The notes beneath the pieces are model-generated. The model made no database searches, was not told where the DNA came from, and saw nothing but the letters and a program-made list of their open reading frames with translations. A stretch of DNA of 64,000 nucleotides from Geodermatophilus ruber (GTDB lineage Bacteria; Actinomycetota; Actinomycetes; Mycobacteriales; Geodermatophilaceae): assembly GCF_900114385.1 (NCBI RefSeq), contig NZ_FOSW01000006.1, positions 186,001 to 250,000 of the forward strand. Reading direction: 5' to 3'. The position numbers and the translations under genes are program-made. Of the stretch, positions 7,997-17,929 are shown in pieces (the stretch's first letter is position 1; each line of letters starts with the position of its first letter).

Positions 7997-8872
7997 TCAG
8001 GCGGCGGGCCGGTCCTCCTGGCCGGGGTCCGGCCCCCGGCCGGCTCCGGCCGGCTCGGTGCGGTGCCGGTGCAGCCGCGCGACCACCCAGAGGCTCAGCA
8101 GGACCGCGGCCGCGGTGACCGGCAGGCCGAGCGCGAGGGACGCGGTGCCCAGCCACTCCACCTCGTTGCGCCAGTACAGGAAGCCCTGCACCGCCGCGCG
8201 CAGCACGAAGATCGCCGCCCAGAGCACGGTCAGCCAGGAGTAGGCCCGCAGCATCCGCGGGTCCTCGCGCCAGTGCCGGGCGGCGACCGGGTCCGGCGGG
8301 CGGACGCCGGTCTCCGGGTCCGGCGGTGGACGGTGGTGCAGGGTGGCGCGGGCCCGGTCGATCCTGCGGCGCAGCAGGGGCAGCGAGTGGGCGGCCATGG
8401 CCCCCAGGTGGCTGGGCGCGAGGAACTCGGCGATCACCCCGACCAGCGGCCGGCGCACCGCCACGGAGCCCAGCAGCACCAGGCCGACGGCGGCGTTGCG
8501 CACGATGCCCAGCACGAAGAAGTCGCGGGCCTGACCGGAGGCGGCGGCGATCGCGACCGCGATCGCGACCCCGAACAGGCCGCTGAAGGCCTGCTGCACG
8601 CTCTCCCGGCGGACCAGCCGCAGCCCGAAGACCAGGACGGCGGTGCCGAGCGCGGCCCAGATGCCGGTCCGCAACCCGTCCAGGGAGTTGGCGACGATGA
8701 AGGCGACGGTGGGCAGCGAGGCGTCGATCATGCCCCGCCAGCCGCCGAGGGACTCCAGCACCAGGTGCCGGTCGAAGACCGGGGTGCGCTCGCCGGCCTC
8801 GGCCCCCTCGGCCACCGGTTCCCGGCGCACCGGCTCCTCGGGCCGGGGCTCGCCGGAGGGTGCAGCCGTCAC
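7997..8872 (-). CDS. DUF3159 membrane protein
   Basis: This 291-residue protein has an acidic cytosolic N-terminus of about 35 residues followed by the DUF3159 core. There are about five or six hydrophobic segments (for example TVAFIVANSL, GIWAALGTAVLVFGLRLV, NAAVGLVLLGSVAV and the pair near the C-terminus). It is equivalent in position to Rv2693c. The function is unknown. GTG 8872 overlaps the OB-fold gene's stop (GTGA), so the two are coupled. The strict pairing of DUF3159 with the OB-fold protein is typical of actinobacteria and suggests a shared role. Confidence 0.85.
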   Translation of the reverse strand: MTAAPSGEPRPEEPVRREPVAEGAEAGERTPVFDRHLVLESLGGWRGMIDASLPTVAFIVANSLDGLRTGIWAALGTAVLVFGLRLVRRESVQQAFSGLFGVAIAVAIAAASGQARDFFVLGIVRNAAVGLVLLGSVAVRRPLVGVIAEFLAPSHLGAMAAHSLPLLRRRIDRARATLHHRPPPDPETGVRPPDPVAARHWREDPRMLRAYSWLTVLWAAIFVLRAAVQGFLYWRNEVEWLGTASLALGLPVTAAAVLLSLWVVARLHRHRTEPAGAGRGPDPGQEDRPAA

Positions 8873-9246
8873 CCGGCGCTCAGCTCGTACCGCGGGTTGT
8901 AGATGACCTTGCGGCTGTCGAACGCGGCGAACCGCCCCCGGGCGGTGAGCGTGCGCCCGGGCTCGATGCCGGGGATCCGCCGCCGCCCGAGCCAGACGAG
9001 GGTGACCGAGCCGGAGCCGTCGAACAGCTCGGCCTCGAGGGTCGGCACAGTCTCCCGCGGGGTGTAGACCACCGACTTGAGCCGGCCGGTGACCGTGACC
9101 ACCTCACCCTTGCGGCAGGCGCTCACCGGCTCGCACCCGGCGCTGACCGCACCCTCCCGCAGCCGTTCGGCGTCGATGGTGTGGTCGTCGGCGGTGAGGC
9201 GCTGCAGCGTCCGCGCGAACCAGCCGCCCGCACGAGTCTCTGTCAC
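8869..9246 (-). CDS. OB-fold nucleic-acid-binding protein
   Basis: This is a 125-residue protein with a single OB-fold of the RecG-wedge/tRNA-binding type: VVTVTGRLKSVVYTP, then LEAELFDGSGSVTLVWLGRRRIPGI, then LTARGRFA. It is probably a cytosolic single-stranded nucleic acid binder (Rv2694c equivalent). I take GTG 9246 (VTETRAGG) because the longer frame runs into a relic of another gene. The stop overlaps the next gene's start by 4 bases. Confidence 0.85.
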   Translation of the reverse strand: MTETRAGGWFARTLQRLTADDHTIDAERLREGAVSAGCEPVSACRKGEVVTVTGRLKSVVYTPRETVPTLEAELFDGSGSVTLVWLGRRRIPGIEPGRTLTARGRFAAFDSRKVIYNPRYELSAG

Positions 9247-9383
9247 GGATAGAGGGTAGATCCGGCGAGCCCGCAGGCGGCACGCCGGCACGGCCAGTCG
9301 CGCACCACCGGCACCGACCCGGCGAAGGCGGGCGGCGTCAGCTCCAGGAACTGGTCGGGGCGCGACCCGTACGCGGTGGTGCG
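9243..9383 (-). pseudogene. Possible N-terminal remnant of an alpha/beta hydrolase
   Basis: Between the DUF3710 stop and the OB-fold start, the minus strand reads a 46-codon open stretch containing AYGSRPDQFLELTPP and SVPVV. This resembles the opening strands of small alpha/beta hydrolases (YG-x2-PDQ-x-LEL). It has no start codon of its own and no nucleophile elbow. From memory, M. tuberculosis has an extra gene (Rv2695) at exactly this spot, so this could be the stub left by its deletion. Weak evidence from a short match. Confidence 0.35.
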
Positions 9384-9388
9384 GGGCC

Positions 9389-10108
9389 TCACGCGGGTCC
9401 GGGCGCGGGCGGGCCGCCGGCGGCCCGCTTCCGGGCGGCCTGCTGGGCGGCGACCTGGGCCGCGGCCTGCGGGGGCAGGGTCAGCGGCAGCTGCTCCCGG
9501 ACCGGCATGGGGTCGGCGCCGCGGACGACGACGATCTGCCGGAACGCCTCCTCCAGCTGTGCCGCCGCCTCCGGGCTCTCGGCGGCCGGGCCGCTGATCA
9601 TGCCGCGCAGGAACCAGCGCGGGCCGTCGACACCGAGGAAGCGCGCCGCGCGGCGGACCGGCTGGGCCGGCGCGGTCTGGCCGGGCTGCGGCGGCGGCGC
9701 GGCCAGCACGTGCCCGGCCAGCTCGGGCCCGAACGGCCCGTCGACCTCACGCAGCGCGCCGCCCTGGCCCGCGGCGCTGCGGGCGAGGTCCTCGCGGACG
9801 GAGTCCCAGATCCCGGCGGCGCGGGGGGCGGCGAAGGCCGACACCTGCAGCAGCGAGTCCCCGGCCCGCAGGGTCGCCCCGACCACCTTCTGCTGGGCGT
9901 TGACGTCGACCCGCAGCTCCGTGCCCGGCACCGCGGGCAGCCGGAGCGAGCCGAGATCGACGCGCGCGATGCGGTCCTCGGGCGCGTCGGCCTCGTCCCA
10001 GGGGCCGGTGGTATCCGCCTCCTCGCGCGGCCGGTGCTGCGGCTCCGGGGGGACGCCGCGCTCGCGGAGGCTGCGGTCGATGCGGTTGCGTCGCCGTCCG
10101 AACGGCAT
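9389..10108 (-). CDS. DUF3710 protein
   Basis: This is a 239-residue cytosolic protein of the DUF3710 family (Rv2696c equivalent), always found beside dut in actinobacteria. A basic start (MPFGRRRNRIDRSLRERG) and an acidic linker precede the core: RIARVDLGSLRLPAVPGTELRVD, SLLQVSAFAAPRAAGIWDSVRED, RFLGVDGPRWFLRGMISG. The tail is Ala/Gln-rich. The function is unknown. The start ATG 10108 sits 1 base after the dut stop, so co-translation with dut is likely. Confidence 0.87.
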   Translation of the reverse strand: MPFGRRRNRIDRSLRERGVPPEPQHRPREEADTTGPWDEADAPEDRIARVDLGSLRLPAVPGTELRVDVNAQQKVVGATLRAGDSLLQVSAFAAPRAAGIWDSVREDLARSAAGQGGALREVDGPFGPELAGHVLAAPPPQPGQTAPAQPVRRAARFLGVDGPRWFLRGMISGPAAESPEAAAQLEEAFRQIVVVRGADPMPVREQLPLTLPPQAAAQVAAQQAARKRAAGGPPAPGPA

Positions 10109-10109
10109 G

Positions 10110-10610
10110 TCAGGTGAGTCCCTTCGACTGTGCGGTGGCGTGGCCACCCGTGGAGCCGTGCCCGCCGGTGCCCCGCAGGCTCTCCGGCAGCTCCTCGACC
10201 GGAACGAACCGGGCCCGGACGACCGGCTGCACGACCAGCTGTGCGACCCGGTCACCGCGCCGCAGCACGAGCGGCGTCGTGGGGTCCAGGTTCACCAGGT
10301 TCACCTTGATCTCGCCCCGGTAGCCCGCGTCGATCGTGCCCGGCGCGTTGACCAGGGTCAGGCCCAGGCGGTGGGCGAGTCCCGAGCGGGGGTGCACGAA
10401 CCCGGCGTAGCCCTCCGGGATCGCTACCGCCACCCCGGTGCCCACGAGGGCCCGCTGGAGGGGGGCGAGCTCGAGGTCCTCGGCGATGGCGAGGTCCGCG
10501 CCGGCGTCGCCGGGAAGGGCGTAGCCGGGGACGGCGTCCTCGGGCGAGCTCAACCGCACCGGCACCTCGACCTCGGGAAGGAGTGGCTCGGGAAGGGGGA
10601 CGGCGGACAC
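10110..10610 (-). CDS. dut: Deoxyuridine 5'-triphosphate nucleotidohydrolase (dUTPase)
   Basis: This trimeric dUTPase hydrolyses dUTP to dUMP and PPi, keeping uracil out of DNA and feeding dTMP synthesis. All five motifs are present: [59 protein letters not shown] at the flexible C-terminus. It is 166 residues, slightly longer than usual because of an N-terminal proline-rich strand and a C-terminal extension. GTG 10610 is the start. Immediately upstream of DUF3710 in the same operon. Confidence 0.96.
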   Translation of the reverse strand: MSAVPLPEPLLPEVEVPVRLSSPEDAVPGYALPGDAGADLAIAEDLELAPLQRALVGTGVAVAIPEGYAGFVHPRSGLAHRLGLTLVNAPGTIDAGYRGEIKVNLVNLDPTTPLVLRRGDRVAQLVVQPVVRARFVPVEELPESLRGTGGHGSTGGHATAQSKGLT

Positions 10611-10647
10611 GACGGCGACCCTAGTGCCGTCGCGGCGCCCGGCGCCG

Positions 10648-11565
10648 TCAGGCCCGGGAGGCCCGCAGGGCGGAGCGCACCCGGCCGGCCAGCACCTCGG
10701 TGGCCCGGCGGTTGGCGCGCCCACCCAGCGCCGCGCCGATCAGGAACGGGGCGGCGGCCGGGACGGTCCGGGCCAGCCGCCGGGTCAGCCGCCGGCGCAG
10801 CGCCCGCAGCCCGGCCGCACCGAGCCCGTCGGCGAGGCCGGTCAGCAGCACGCCGTCCACGGGGCGCTGGGCCGACCAGCTCGCCAGGTAGGCCGTCGCC
10901 CGCGCCCGGGCGTCGCCGGGGGCAGGCCGCCCGGAGAGCTCGTGCAGCTCACCGAGGAGCACCACCTCCACCGCGGCGACGAGCACCGTCTCGGCGCCGA
11001 GTTCCAGCGGCAGCACCAGGAGGGAGGCGGGTGCGAGCCAGGAGGCCGCGGTGAGCCCGCCCGTGGCGGCGCCGATGCCGGCGGTGAGCCGGGCGGCCCG
11101 GGCGACGAGCACGTCGGCGATCTCGTCGTCGCTCAGCCCCGGGTGGGTGGTGCGCAGCCGGGCGCGGTCCCGGATCGGCAGTCGCGGCACCGCGGCGGCC
11201 AGCACGTCGCCCAGGACCGCTCCCGGGGCCCACCCCTCCTCGGGGCCGGGCGGCGCGGCGTCGGGGGTCGCCTCCCCCGCGGCCGGCCGCCGGCGCGGTC
11301 CGGCCACCGCCCGGACCGCCGCGACGACGTCGCGCAGGGTCGACGCGACCGGCCGGCGGCTCTCCTGCGCGGCGCCGCCGGCCGGCGCGGCTGCGCCGGA
11401 ACCGTCCACGAGACCGGAGACGGCATCGGCGAGCAGCCGCCCGGCACGGCCGAGGGGGCTCTCCTCGGCCACGTCGACCGGGCGCCCCCCGCGCCCGGTC
11501 GGCCCGATCGGGCGCGGCGGCGGGACGTCCCGCACCGCGCCGGTGCGCTCACGGCGTTCGGTCAT
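10648..11565 (-). CDS. Uncharacterised protein with a C-terminal hydrophobic domain
   Basis: This 305-residue protein has a disordered Arg/Gly/Pro-rich first third, then a helical core. [51 protein letters not shown] and [20 protein letters not shown] are amphipathic or hydrophobic helices reminiscent of EcsC-like proteins, but I cannot assign it. In M. tuberculosis a DUF3093 gene occupies this position; this protein does not resemble it. It lies 37 bases upstream of dut on the same strand, so it probably shares the operon. Confidence 0.7.
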   Translation of the reverse strand: MTERRERTGAVRDVPPPRPIGPTGRGGRPVDVAEESPLGRAGRLLADAVSGLVDGSGAAAPAGGAAQESRRPVASTLRDVVAAVRAVAGPRRRPAAGEATPDAAPPGPEEGWAPGAVLGDVLAAAVPRLPIRDRARLRTTHPGLSDDEIADVLVARAARLTAGIGAATGGLTAASWLAPASLLVLPLELGAETVLVAAVEVVLLGELHELSGRPAPGDARARATAYLASWSAQRPVDGVLLTGLADGLGAAGLRALRRRLTRRLARTVPAAAPFLIGAALGGRANRRATEVLAGRVRSALRASRA

Positions 11566-11598
11566 GAGCCCTCCCCTGCGACCGGCCGGCCGCCGGTC

Positions 11599-11901
11599 TC
11601 AGGCGGCGCAGTCGCGGCAGTACAGCTGGTCGCCCTTGGTCGCGGCCAGGCGGCTGCGGTGCTGCACGAGGAAGCAGCGGGAACAGGTGAACTCGTCCTC
11701 CTGCTTGGGCAGGACGCGGACGGTCAGCTCCTCGTTGGACAGGTCGGCGCCGGGCAGCTCGAGGTTCTCGTTGAAGTCGGTCTCGTCGACGTCGACCGAC
11801 GCGGACTGGGCCTCGGCCCGCCGCGCCTTCAGCTCCTCGAGCGAATCCTCGCCCAGCTCGTCCGCCTCGTTGCGGCGCGGGGCGTCGTAGTCGGTGGCCA
11901 T
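11599..11901 (-). CDS. DUF4193 protein
   Basis: This is a 100-residue acidic protein of the DUF4193 family (Rv2699c equivalent), near universal in actinobacteria and of unknown function. The opening MATDYDAPR is diagnostic. The middle is Asp/Glu-rich, and the C-terminus has a zinc-ribbon-like CSRCFLVQHRSR and YCRDC, four cysteines as two CxxC pairs. It is probably a small cytosolic metal-binding regulator. ATG 11901. Divergent from the phosphotransferase gene. Confidence 0.9.
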   Translation of the reverse strand: MATDYDAPRRNEADELGEDSLEELKARRAEAQSASVDVDETDFNENLELPGADLSNEELTVRVLPKQEDEFTCSRCFLVQHRSRLAATKGDQLYCRDCAA

Positions 11902-12221
11902 GGGGTGTGCCCCTCCTCCGGGGTTCTCGCGGGCGTTCAGCGCCCGCTGCGTCTGTCTGGTGGCACCGGAGCGCCACCGTGCTGGCCGGTCGTGGGGCGA
12001 CCGGTGGTCGGGAGACCGGAGCCCCAGGCTTGGGCTCCGGCCGGTGCTGCAGTCCGCGCGCCCGATCCACCGTGGGACGGCGGGGCTTCGGTGGCTCTGG
12101 ACGTGGCCAGCCCCCCCAACGTCACGCGGTGCCCGTTTGTGCCCGGTCCGCCGAGGTATCCACACATCGGAACGGATTCGGGCCAAACCAGCTGCGGAGC
12201 GCCAGAGGTTACCCTGCGCCC
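11902..12221 (+). promoter_or_regulatory. Divergent intergenic region, no gene seen
   Basis: This 320-base gap separates DUF4193 (leftward) from the phosphotransferase (rightward). Frames across it are Arg/Pro-rich and lack coding signs. It must hold both promoters; I cannot point to a convincing -10/-35 pair. The less GC-rich patch at about 12150-12180 (TATCCACACATCGGAACGG) is the most promoter-like stretch. Confidence 0.4.
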
Positions 12222-13268
12222 GTGTCGACTCCCGCGGGTGCCGATCCCGCCGTCGTGGGCCCCTATCTGGCCGCCGTCCTGAACGACGAGCGCTGGCGTT
12301 CGCCGCGCCTCGAGCTGATCGCCGCCGGGATGTCGAACCTCACCTACGTGGTGACCCCCGACGGCGGCGCCCCCGAGGACGCGGTGATCCTCCGGCGCCC
12401 GCCGACCGGGGCGGTGCTGGCCACCGCGCACGACATGGCCCGGGAGCACCGGGTCATCACCGCGCTGGGGCCGACGCCGGTCCCCGTCCCGCGGACGCTG
12501 CACCTGTGCACCGACGAGTCGGTGCTCGGCGCCCCGTTCTACGTCATGGAGCGGGTGATCGGGCTGCACGTGGTCGACGAGCTCCCGCCCGGCTACGCCG
12601 ACGAGCCCGCCCGGCGCCGGGAGCTCGCAGAGGGCCTCATCGACGTGCTGGCCGACCTCCACTCGGTCGACCACGCGGCCGTGGGCCTGGGCGATTTCGG
12701 CCGGCCGGAGGGGTTCATGGCCCGGCAGGTCCGCCGCTGGACCACCCAGTGGGAGGCGACCCGCGACCGCGACCGGCCCGACCTGGACGCGCTGGCCGCC
12801 CGGCTGGCCGAGACGGTGCCCGCGACGCAGCGCACCGGGATCGTCCACGGCGACTACCGGCTGGACAACTGCCTGCTCGACCCGCAGACACCCGGGCGCA
12901 TCCGCGCGGTGCTGGACTGGGAGATGTCCACCCTCGGCGACCCGCTCGCCGACCTCGGCATGCTGTTCGTCTACTGGCCCCAGGCCGGCGAGGACCGCCC
13001 GGTGGCGCTGAGCCCGGTCACCACGCTGCCCGGTTTCCCGACCCGGCTGCAGCTCGCCGAGCGCTACGCCACCCGCAGCGGGCTCGACCTGGCCGACCTG
13101 GCCTGGTACGTCGCCTTCGCGTACTTCAAATTCGCCGCGATCGTCGCCGGGATCGTCGCCCGGTCGGCCGCCGGGGCGATGGCCGGCAAGGACACCTCCG
13201 GTTTCGCGGAGCGCATCGACCCCTGCATCCGGCTGGGACGCGCCGCTCTGGACGACGGTGCCCTCTAG
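12222..13268 (+). CDS. APH/choline-kinase-family phosphotransferase (ACAD10-like)
   Basis: This 348-residue kinase-fold protein is of the type often described as acyl-CoA dehydrogenase family member 10/11-like phosphotransferase. Visible motifs are a start strand LIAAGMSNLTYVV, the ATP-binding VILRRPPTGAVL, the catalytic Brenner motif IVHGDYRLDNCLLD, and the metal-binding VLDWEMSTLGDPLADLG. It is not expected to be an antibiotic resistance enzyme; relatives act on hydroxyacyl or lipid metabolites. GTG 12222. The gene is a positional oddity compared with the M. tuberculosis order. Confidence 0.85.
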   Translation: MSTPAGADPAVVGPYLAAVLNDERWRSPRLELIAAGMSNLTYVVTPDGGAPEDAVILRRPPTGAVLATAHDMAREHRVITALGPTPVPVPRTLHLCTDESVLGAPFYVMERVIGLHVVDELPPGYADEPARRRELAEGLIDVLADLHSVDHAAVGLGDFGRPEGFMARQVRRWTTQWEATRDRDRPDLDALAARLAETVPATQRTGIVHGDYRLDNCLLDPQTPGRIRAVLDWEMSTLGDPLADLGMLFVYWPQAGEDRPVALSPVTTLPGFPTRLQLAERYATRSGLDLADLAWYVAFAYFKFAAIVAGIVARSAAGAMAGKDTSGFAERIDPCIRLGRAALDDGAL

Positions 13269-13321
13269 CCCCTGGGGGCGGATCTAGACTCCGGCCGACC
13301 GTCAGCGAGCGAGGAGAGCCC

Positions 13322-13870
13322 GTGAGTGCGCCGCCGACCGACCGTCCCGCGGTGCGCCCCCGCAGTGGCCGGCGTCCGATCCCGCCGCTGATCTTCCTGC
13401 TCGTGCTGGCGCTGGCCGCCCTGACCGTGTGGTGGAGCGTGCTGCAGGACGAGCAGGAGCGCGACGCGCAGCAGGCCGCCGCGTGCACCTCCGCGGCCGC
13501 GGCACCGCCCTCGCTCGACCCGGGCACGCTGTCGGTGCGGGTGTTCAACGCCACCGACCAGGGCGGGCTGGCCCAGAGCGTCGCGGCGGAGCTGCAGGGG
13601 CGCGGCTTCGTCGTCGAGGAGATCGCCAACGACCCGACCTCGCGCGAGGTCACCGGGGTCGGCGAGATCCGGCACGGACCGCGCGGCAACGACGCCGCCG
13701 CCTTCCTGGGCCTCTTCCTCCGCGGCGCCGGCGACTACCTCGACACCCGCGCCACCGCGGTGGTCGACCTCGTCCTCGGCCCGGAGTTCGTCTTCCCCGA
13801 CAGCCTCACCAGCCCCGAGGACGTCGCCGCCGCGCTGCGCAGCGTCTCCAGCGCCTCGGCGGCCTGCTGA
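13322..13870 (+). CDS. LytR_C-domain envelope protein (Cei-like)
   Basis: This 182-residue protein has a proline-rich cytosolic start, one membrane helix (about residues 22-40, PPLIFLLVLALAALTVWW) and an extracytoplasmic LytR_C domain: LSVRVFNATDQGGLAQSVAAELQGRGF, then EIRHGPRGNDAA, ending in DYLDTRATAVVDLVLG. Single-helix LytR_C proteins of this size include Rv2700 (Cei), linked to cell-envelope integrity in mycobacteria. GTG 13322 follows GAGGAGAGCC. A strong hairpin follows the stop. Confidence 0.88.
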   Translation: MSAPPTDRPAVRPRSGRRPIPPLIFLLVLALAALTVWWSVLQDEQERDAQQAAACTSAAAAPPSLDPGTLSVRVFNATDQGGLAQSVAAELQGRGFVVEEIANDPTSREVTGVGEIRHGPRGNDAAAFLGLFLRGAGDYLDTRATAVVDLVLGPEFVFPDSLTSPEDVAAALRSVSSASAAC

Positions 13871-13890
13871 GAAGGCGCCCCCTCCTGGGT

Positions 13891-13923
13891 CCCCTCGCAG
13901 GCCCGGGGACGGCCTGCGAGGGG
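13891..13923 (+). terminator. Bidirectional hairpin between LytR_C gene and suhB
   Basis: Arms CCCCTCGCAGGCC (13891-13903) and GGCCTGCGAGGGG (13911-13923) are perfectly complementary over 13 bases with a 7-base loop. The unit begins GAGAAGG directly at the upstream stop codon, like the hairpin repeats elsewhere in the window. There is no T-tract, as is common for actinobacterial terminators. Convergent genes flank it. Confidence 0.7.
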
Positions 13924-13960
13924 CCATCCGTCGCTCGGGGACGCCCAGCAGGGGCCCGGT

Positions 13961-14776
13961 TCAGGCGGCGTGCAGCCGGTCGAGCAGCTCGACCAGCGGG
14001 CCGGCCACCGAGGGGGCCGCGGCGATCGCCAGGGGCTCGGCGAACGGCCGCCCCGGCAGGCCGGTGACCACCAGCCCAGCCTCGGCCGCCACCAGCGCGC
14101 CGGCGGCGTGGTCCCAGGGCTTGAGGTCGAGCTCGTAGTAGGCGTCGACCCGGCCGGCGGCCGCGGCGCACAGGTCGAGCGAGGCACACCCGAACCGGCG
14201 GATGTCGCGCACCTCGGGCAGCAGCCGGGCCACGACCGCGCCCTGCGCGCGCCGCTGCTCGACCCGGTAGCCGAACCCGGTGGCCACCAGGGTCCGGTCC
14301 AGCGACGGCGGAACGCTGCCGGTCAGCCGGTGGGGCCGCGCCGTCGCCGCCGTGGTCAGGTACGCGCCGCCACCGGCGACGGCGGTGAACAGCTCCCCCG
14401 TCGCGACGTTGAGCACCACCCCGGCGCGGACCACCCCGTCGACCTCGGCCGCGATCGAGACGGCGTACGCGGGCAGGCCGTAGAGGAAGTTCACCGTGCC
14501 GTCGATCGGATCGACGATCCACCGCACCCCGCTGGTGCCCTCCCGGGCCGCCCCCTCCTCGCCGAGGACGCCGTCGTCCGGGCGGGCGGCCAGCAGGCGG
14601 CCGGTGATCAGCTCCTCGGCCGCGGTGTCGACGGAGGTGACGACGTCGGTCGGGCTGGACTTCACGCCGACCTGCTCCGCGGCCGAGGCCCGGTCGCGGG
14701 CGATCAGGGCCGCCGCCTCCTCCGCCGTCGCGACAGCCAGGTCGAGCAGGGCGGTGGGGGCCGGAGCCGAGGTCAC
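13961..14776 (-). CDS. suhB: Inositol-1-monophosphatase family protein
   Basis: This 271-residue Mg2+-dependent phosphatase belongs to the IMPase family (Rv2701c/SuhB equivalent), probably producing myo-inositol for phosphatidylinositol and related envelope lipids. Motifs: GEEGA (metal Glu), WIVDPIDGTVNFLYGLP (the DPIDGT metal site), and the C-terminal LKPWDHAAGALVAAEAG (W-D-x-A-A-G). All metal ligands look intact. GTG 14776 is chosen; ATG 14809 is possible. Divergent from ppgK with a 57-base gap. Confidence 0.93.
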   Translation of the reverse strand: MTSAPAPTALLDLAVATAEEAAALIARDRASAAEQVGVKSSPTDVVTSVDTAAEELITGRLLAARPDDGVLGEEGAAREGTSGVRWIVDPIDGTVNFLYGLPAYAVSIAAEVDGVVRAGVVLNVATGELFTAVAGGGAYLTTAATARPHRLTGSVPPSLDRTLVATGFGYRVEQRRAQGAVVARLLPEVRDIRRFGCASLDLCAAAAGRVDAYYELDLKPWDHAAGALVAAEAGLVVTGLPGRPFAEPLAIAAAPSVAGPLVELLDRLHAA

Positions 14777-14833
14777 GCCCCGATCCTGCCTGAGCCGCGC
14801 GCCGCTCATGGCGCGGGTCACTACCCTGACCGC

Positions 14834-15577
14834 GTGCTGGGCTTCGGCGTCGACATCGGTGGCAGTGCGATCAAGGGCGGGCTGGTCGATCTCGACAAGG
14901 GTGCGCTCCGGGGCGAGCGGCTGCGCATCGAGACCCCGCAGCCGGCCGTCCCCGGTCCCGTCTACGACGTGGTCGCCCGGATCGTGGACTCCTTCGGCTG
15001 GACCGGGCGGATCGGCGTCACGTTCCCCGGCGTCCTCAAGCAGGGCGTCGCCCACACCGCCGCCAACGTCGACCGCAGCTGGCTGGGCACCGACGTCGCC
15101 TCGGGGCTGGCCGCACTCGTCCCGGACGGCGTGCAGACCCTCAACGACGCCGACGCCGCGGGGCTGGCCGAGATGCGCTACGGCGCCGGGCGGGACCGCG
15201 CGGGCGTCGTCCTCATGCTGACCTTCGGCACCGGGATCGGCAGCGCCCTGTTCACCGACGGCGTCCTGGTGCCCAACACCGAGTTCGGGCACATCCAGGT
15301 CGACGGCGAGGACGGCGAGCGGCGCGCGTCCGCGGCGGCCCGGGAGCGGGAGGACCTGAGCTGGCCCGAGTGGGCGCGCCGGGTGGACCGCTACCTCGAC
15401 GTCCTGGAGGCCTGCCTCTGGCCGGATCTGATCATCGTGGGCGGCGGGGTGAGCAAGAAGGCGCACAAGTGGGTGCCGCTGCTGAGCCCCCGCACGCCGG
15501 TGGTCGCGGCCGAGCTGCTCAACGACGCGGGCATCGTCGGCGCCGCGCTCGCCGCCGAGGAGCGCATCGGCCAGTGA
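14834..15577 (+). CDS. ppgK: Polyphosphate glucokinase
   Basis: This 247-residue ROK-family kinase phosphorylates glucose using polyphosphate (and ATP), feeding glycolysis. The phosphate motif GFGVDIGGSAIKGG is at the N-terminus; VTFPGVL, TLNDADAAGLAEM (sugar-binding Asn-Asp) and LMLTFGTGIGSALF follow. EFGHIQVDGEDGERRAS replaces the zinc motif of other ROK kinases, as in known PPGKs. GTG 14834. Upstream of sigA, as in M. tuberculosis (Rv2702). Confidence 0.95.
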   Translation: MLGFGVDIGGSAIKGGLVDLDKGALRGERLRIETPQPAVPGPVYDVVARIVDSFGWTGRIGVTFPGVLKQGVAHTAANVDRSWLGTDVASGLAALVPDGVQTLNDADAAGLAEMRYGAGRDRAGVVLMLTFGTGIGSALFTDGVLVPNTEFGHIQVDGEDGERRASAAAREREDLSWPEWARRVDRYLDVLEACLWPDLIIVGGGVSKKAHKWVPLLSPRTPVVAAELLNDAGIVGAALAAEERIGQ

Positions 15578-15697
15578 GCCGTGACCTCCGTGCCGCTGGT
15601 CCACCACGGAGAGTGAGAACGCACCTGGACAGGGGCTTTCCACCCTGCTGAGCGAGCCGGACTGCTGGGAAACGGTGGAATCACTCCGGAGCGTCGT

Positions 15698-15703
15698 TAC
15701 AAT
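15698..15703 (+). promoter_or_regulatory. Candidate -10 element for sigA
   Basis: TACAAT in GTCGTTACAATGG is the best -10 match in the 297-base leader of sigA. The spaced upstream region (about 15674-15680, GGTGGAA) is not a TTGACA-type -35. The GGAATC at 15678-15683 gives too short a spacing for an ECF-type GGAAT/GTT pair. It would give a 5' UTR of about 165 bases. Confidence 0.4.
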
Positions 15704-15874
15704 GGAAAAGCCCCGCCCCGTCGCTCCCCAGCCCGCAGGCATCCCCCACCCGACCGCCGGTCAAACCGGATCCGGTCCGTGGAGAGGTGCCCGCCCTCCG
15801 GACGCCGGCCGAGGCCGCTGCCCGGGGACCACACGGCCCCTCGGGGAACGAACCCAGCACGGGAAGGAACCTGA

Positions 15875-17230
<1,356 letters not shown>

Positions 17231-17244
17231 GAAGGAGACCCCCT

Positions 17245-17277
17245 CGACGACCCCGGCCGGCCCGGCCGGGGTCGTCG
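17245..17277 (+). terminator. Terminator after sigA
   Basis: A perfect 15-bp stem (CGACGACCCCGGCCG / CGGCCGGGGTCGTCG) with a 3-base loop begins 15 bases after the sigA stop codon. The strength of this hairpin makes termination very likely even though no U-tract follows. It is preceded by GAGAAGGAGACCCCC, the same post-stop opening as the hairpin repeats. Confidence 0.85.
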
Positions 17278-17678
17278 TCGTTCCGGGGTCTTCGGGGCGA
17301 GGGTTCTGCCGGTCCGGGGCGGGGCGTCACCAGCCGGTTTCCCCGGGCCGGCCATGTCTCGGGAGGGTCACGATCTCACCCCGCGGCGCGAGCGCAGCGG
17401 TGTACGCCGTCACCGTCCGGGTAAGCGGCGTAGCGTGGGGGCATCGAGACAGCAGCGGACCCACAGCCGGAACGGACCGGCGACGACACGACCAACCAGA
17501 CAGAGCAGCACCCGGTGACGTCCCTGCTGGCCCGGACCGACCCGCATCGACGGCACGGATCCGCCGCACTCCGGCGAGTTCGAGCGTCGATCGGCAGGAT
17601 CGGGAACACAGGGGTCCATCCTGGCGCTGTGCAGGAGGCCGATCCGCAGTCGCGGGTCCGTGCGGTAGAGAGCGAGTG
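17278..17678 (+). promoter_or_regulatory. Long leader upstream of the DUF7455 gene
   Basis: About 400 bases between the sigA terminator and the next start hold no convincing gene. An open frame runs through part of it but is Arg/Pro-rich. A TAGCGT at 17428-17433 could be a -10 element, giving a 5' UTR of about 240 bases. This is room for an RNA regulator, but I see no named riboswitch motif. Confidence 0.35.
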
Positions 17679-17903
17679 ATGACCCAGATGACCCAGACGC
17701 TGACGACGACCCCCGCCGCCGACGAGCTGGTCGTGCCCTTCCACTGCGACCGGTGCGGCGCGCTGGCGAAGGTGCGAGTTGTGCTGGCCAACGGCAGCGA
17801 CCTCGTCTTCTGCGGGCACCACGCCCGCGAGTACGAGGGCAAGTTGCGCGACATCGCCGTCGACATCATCGAGACCGACGGCGAGCAGCGCCCCACCTCC
17901 TGA
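17679..17903 (+). CDS. DUF7455 small zinc-binding-type protein
   Basis: This 74-residue protein matches the small actinobacterial family next to sigA/sigB (Rv2708c type). The pattern HCDRCGALAKVRV, then LVFCGHHAREY, provides Cys-x2-Cys and Cys-x-His-His, so a structural metal site is likely. The start is ATG 17679 (MTQMTQTL) after GAGAGCGAGTG. The function is unknown; retention beside the sigma factor in many genomes suggests a transcription-linked role, but that is only inference. Confidence 0.85.
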   Translation: MTQMTQTLTTTPAADELVVPFHCDRCGALAKVRVVLANGSDLVFCGHHAREYEGKLRDIAVDIIETDGEQRPTS

Positions 17904-17929
17904 AAGAGGCGCTATCGTCGCGGACAGCG

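Noticed and set aside
17400-17678. N-terminal extension of the DUF7455 protein
   Set aside because: The upstream in-frame codons are Arg/Pro-rich without similarity to the family. ATG 17679 has a fitting position and ribosome-binding site.
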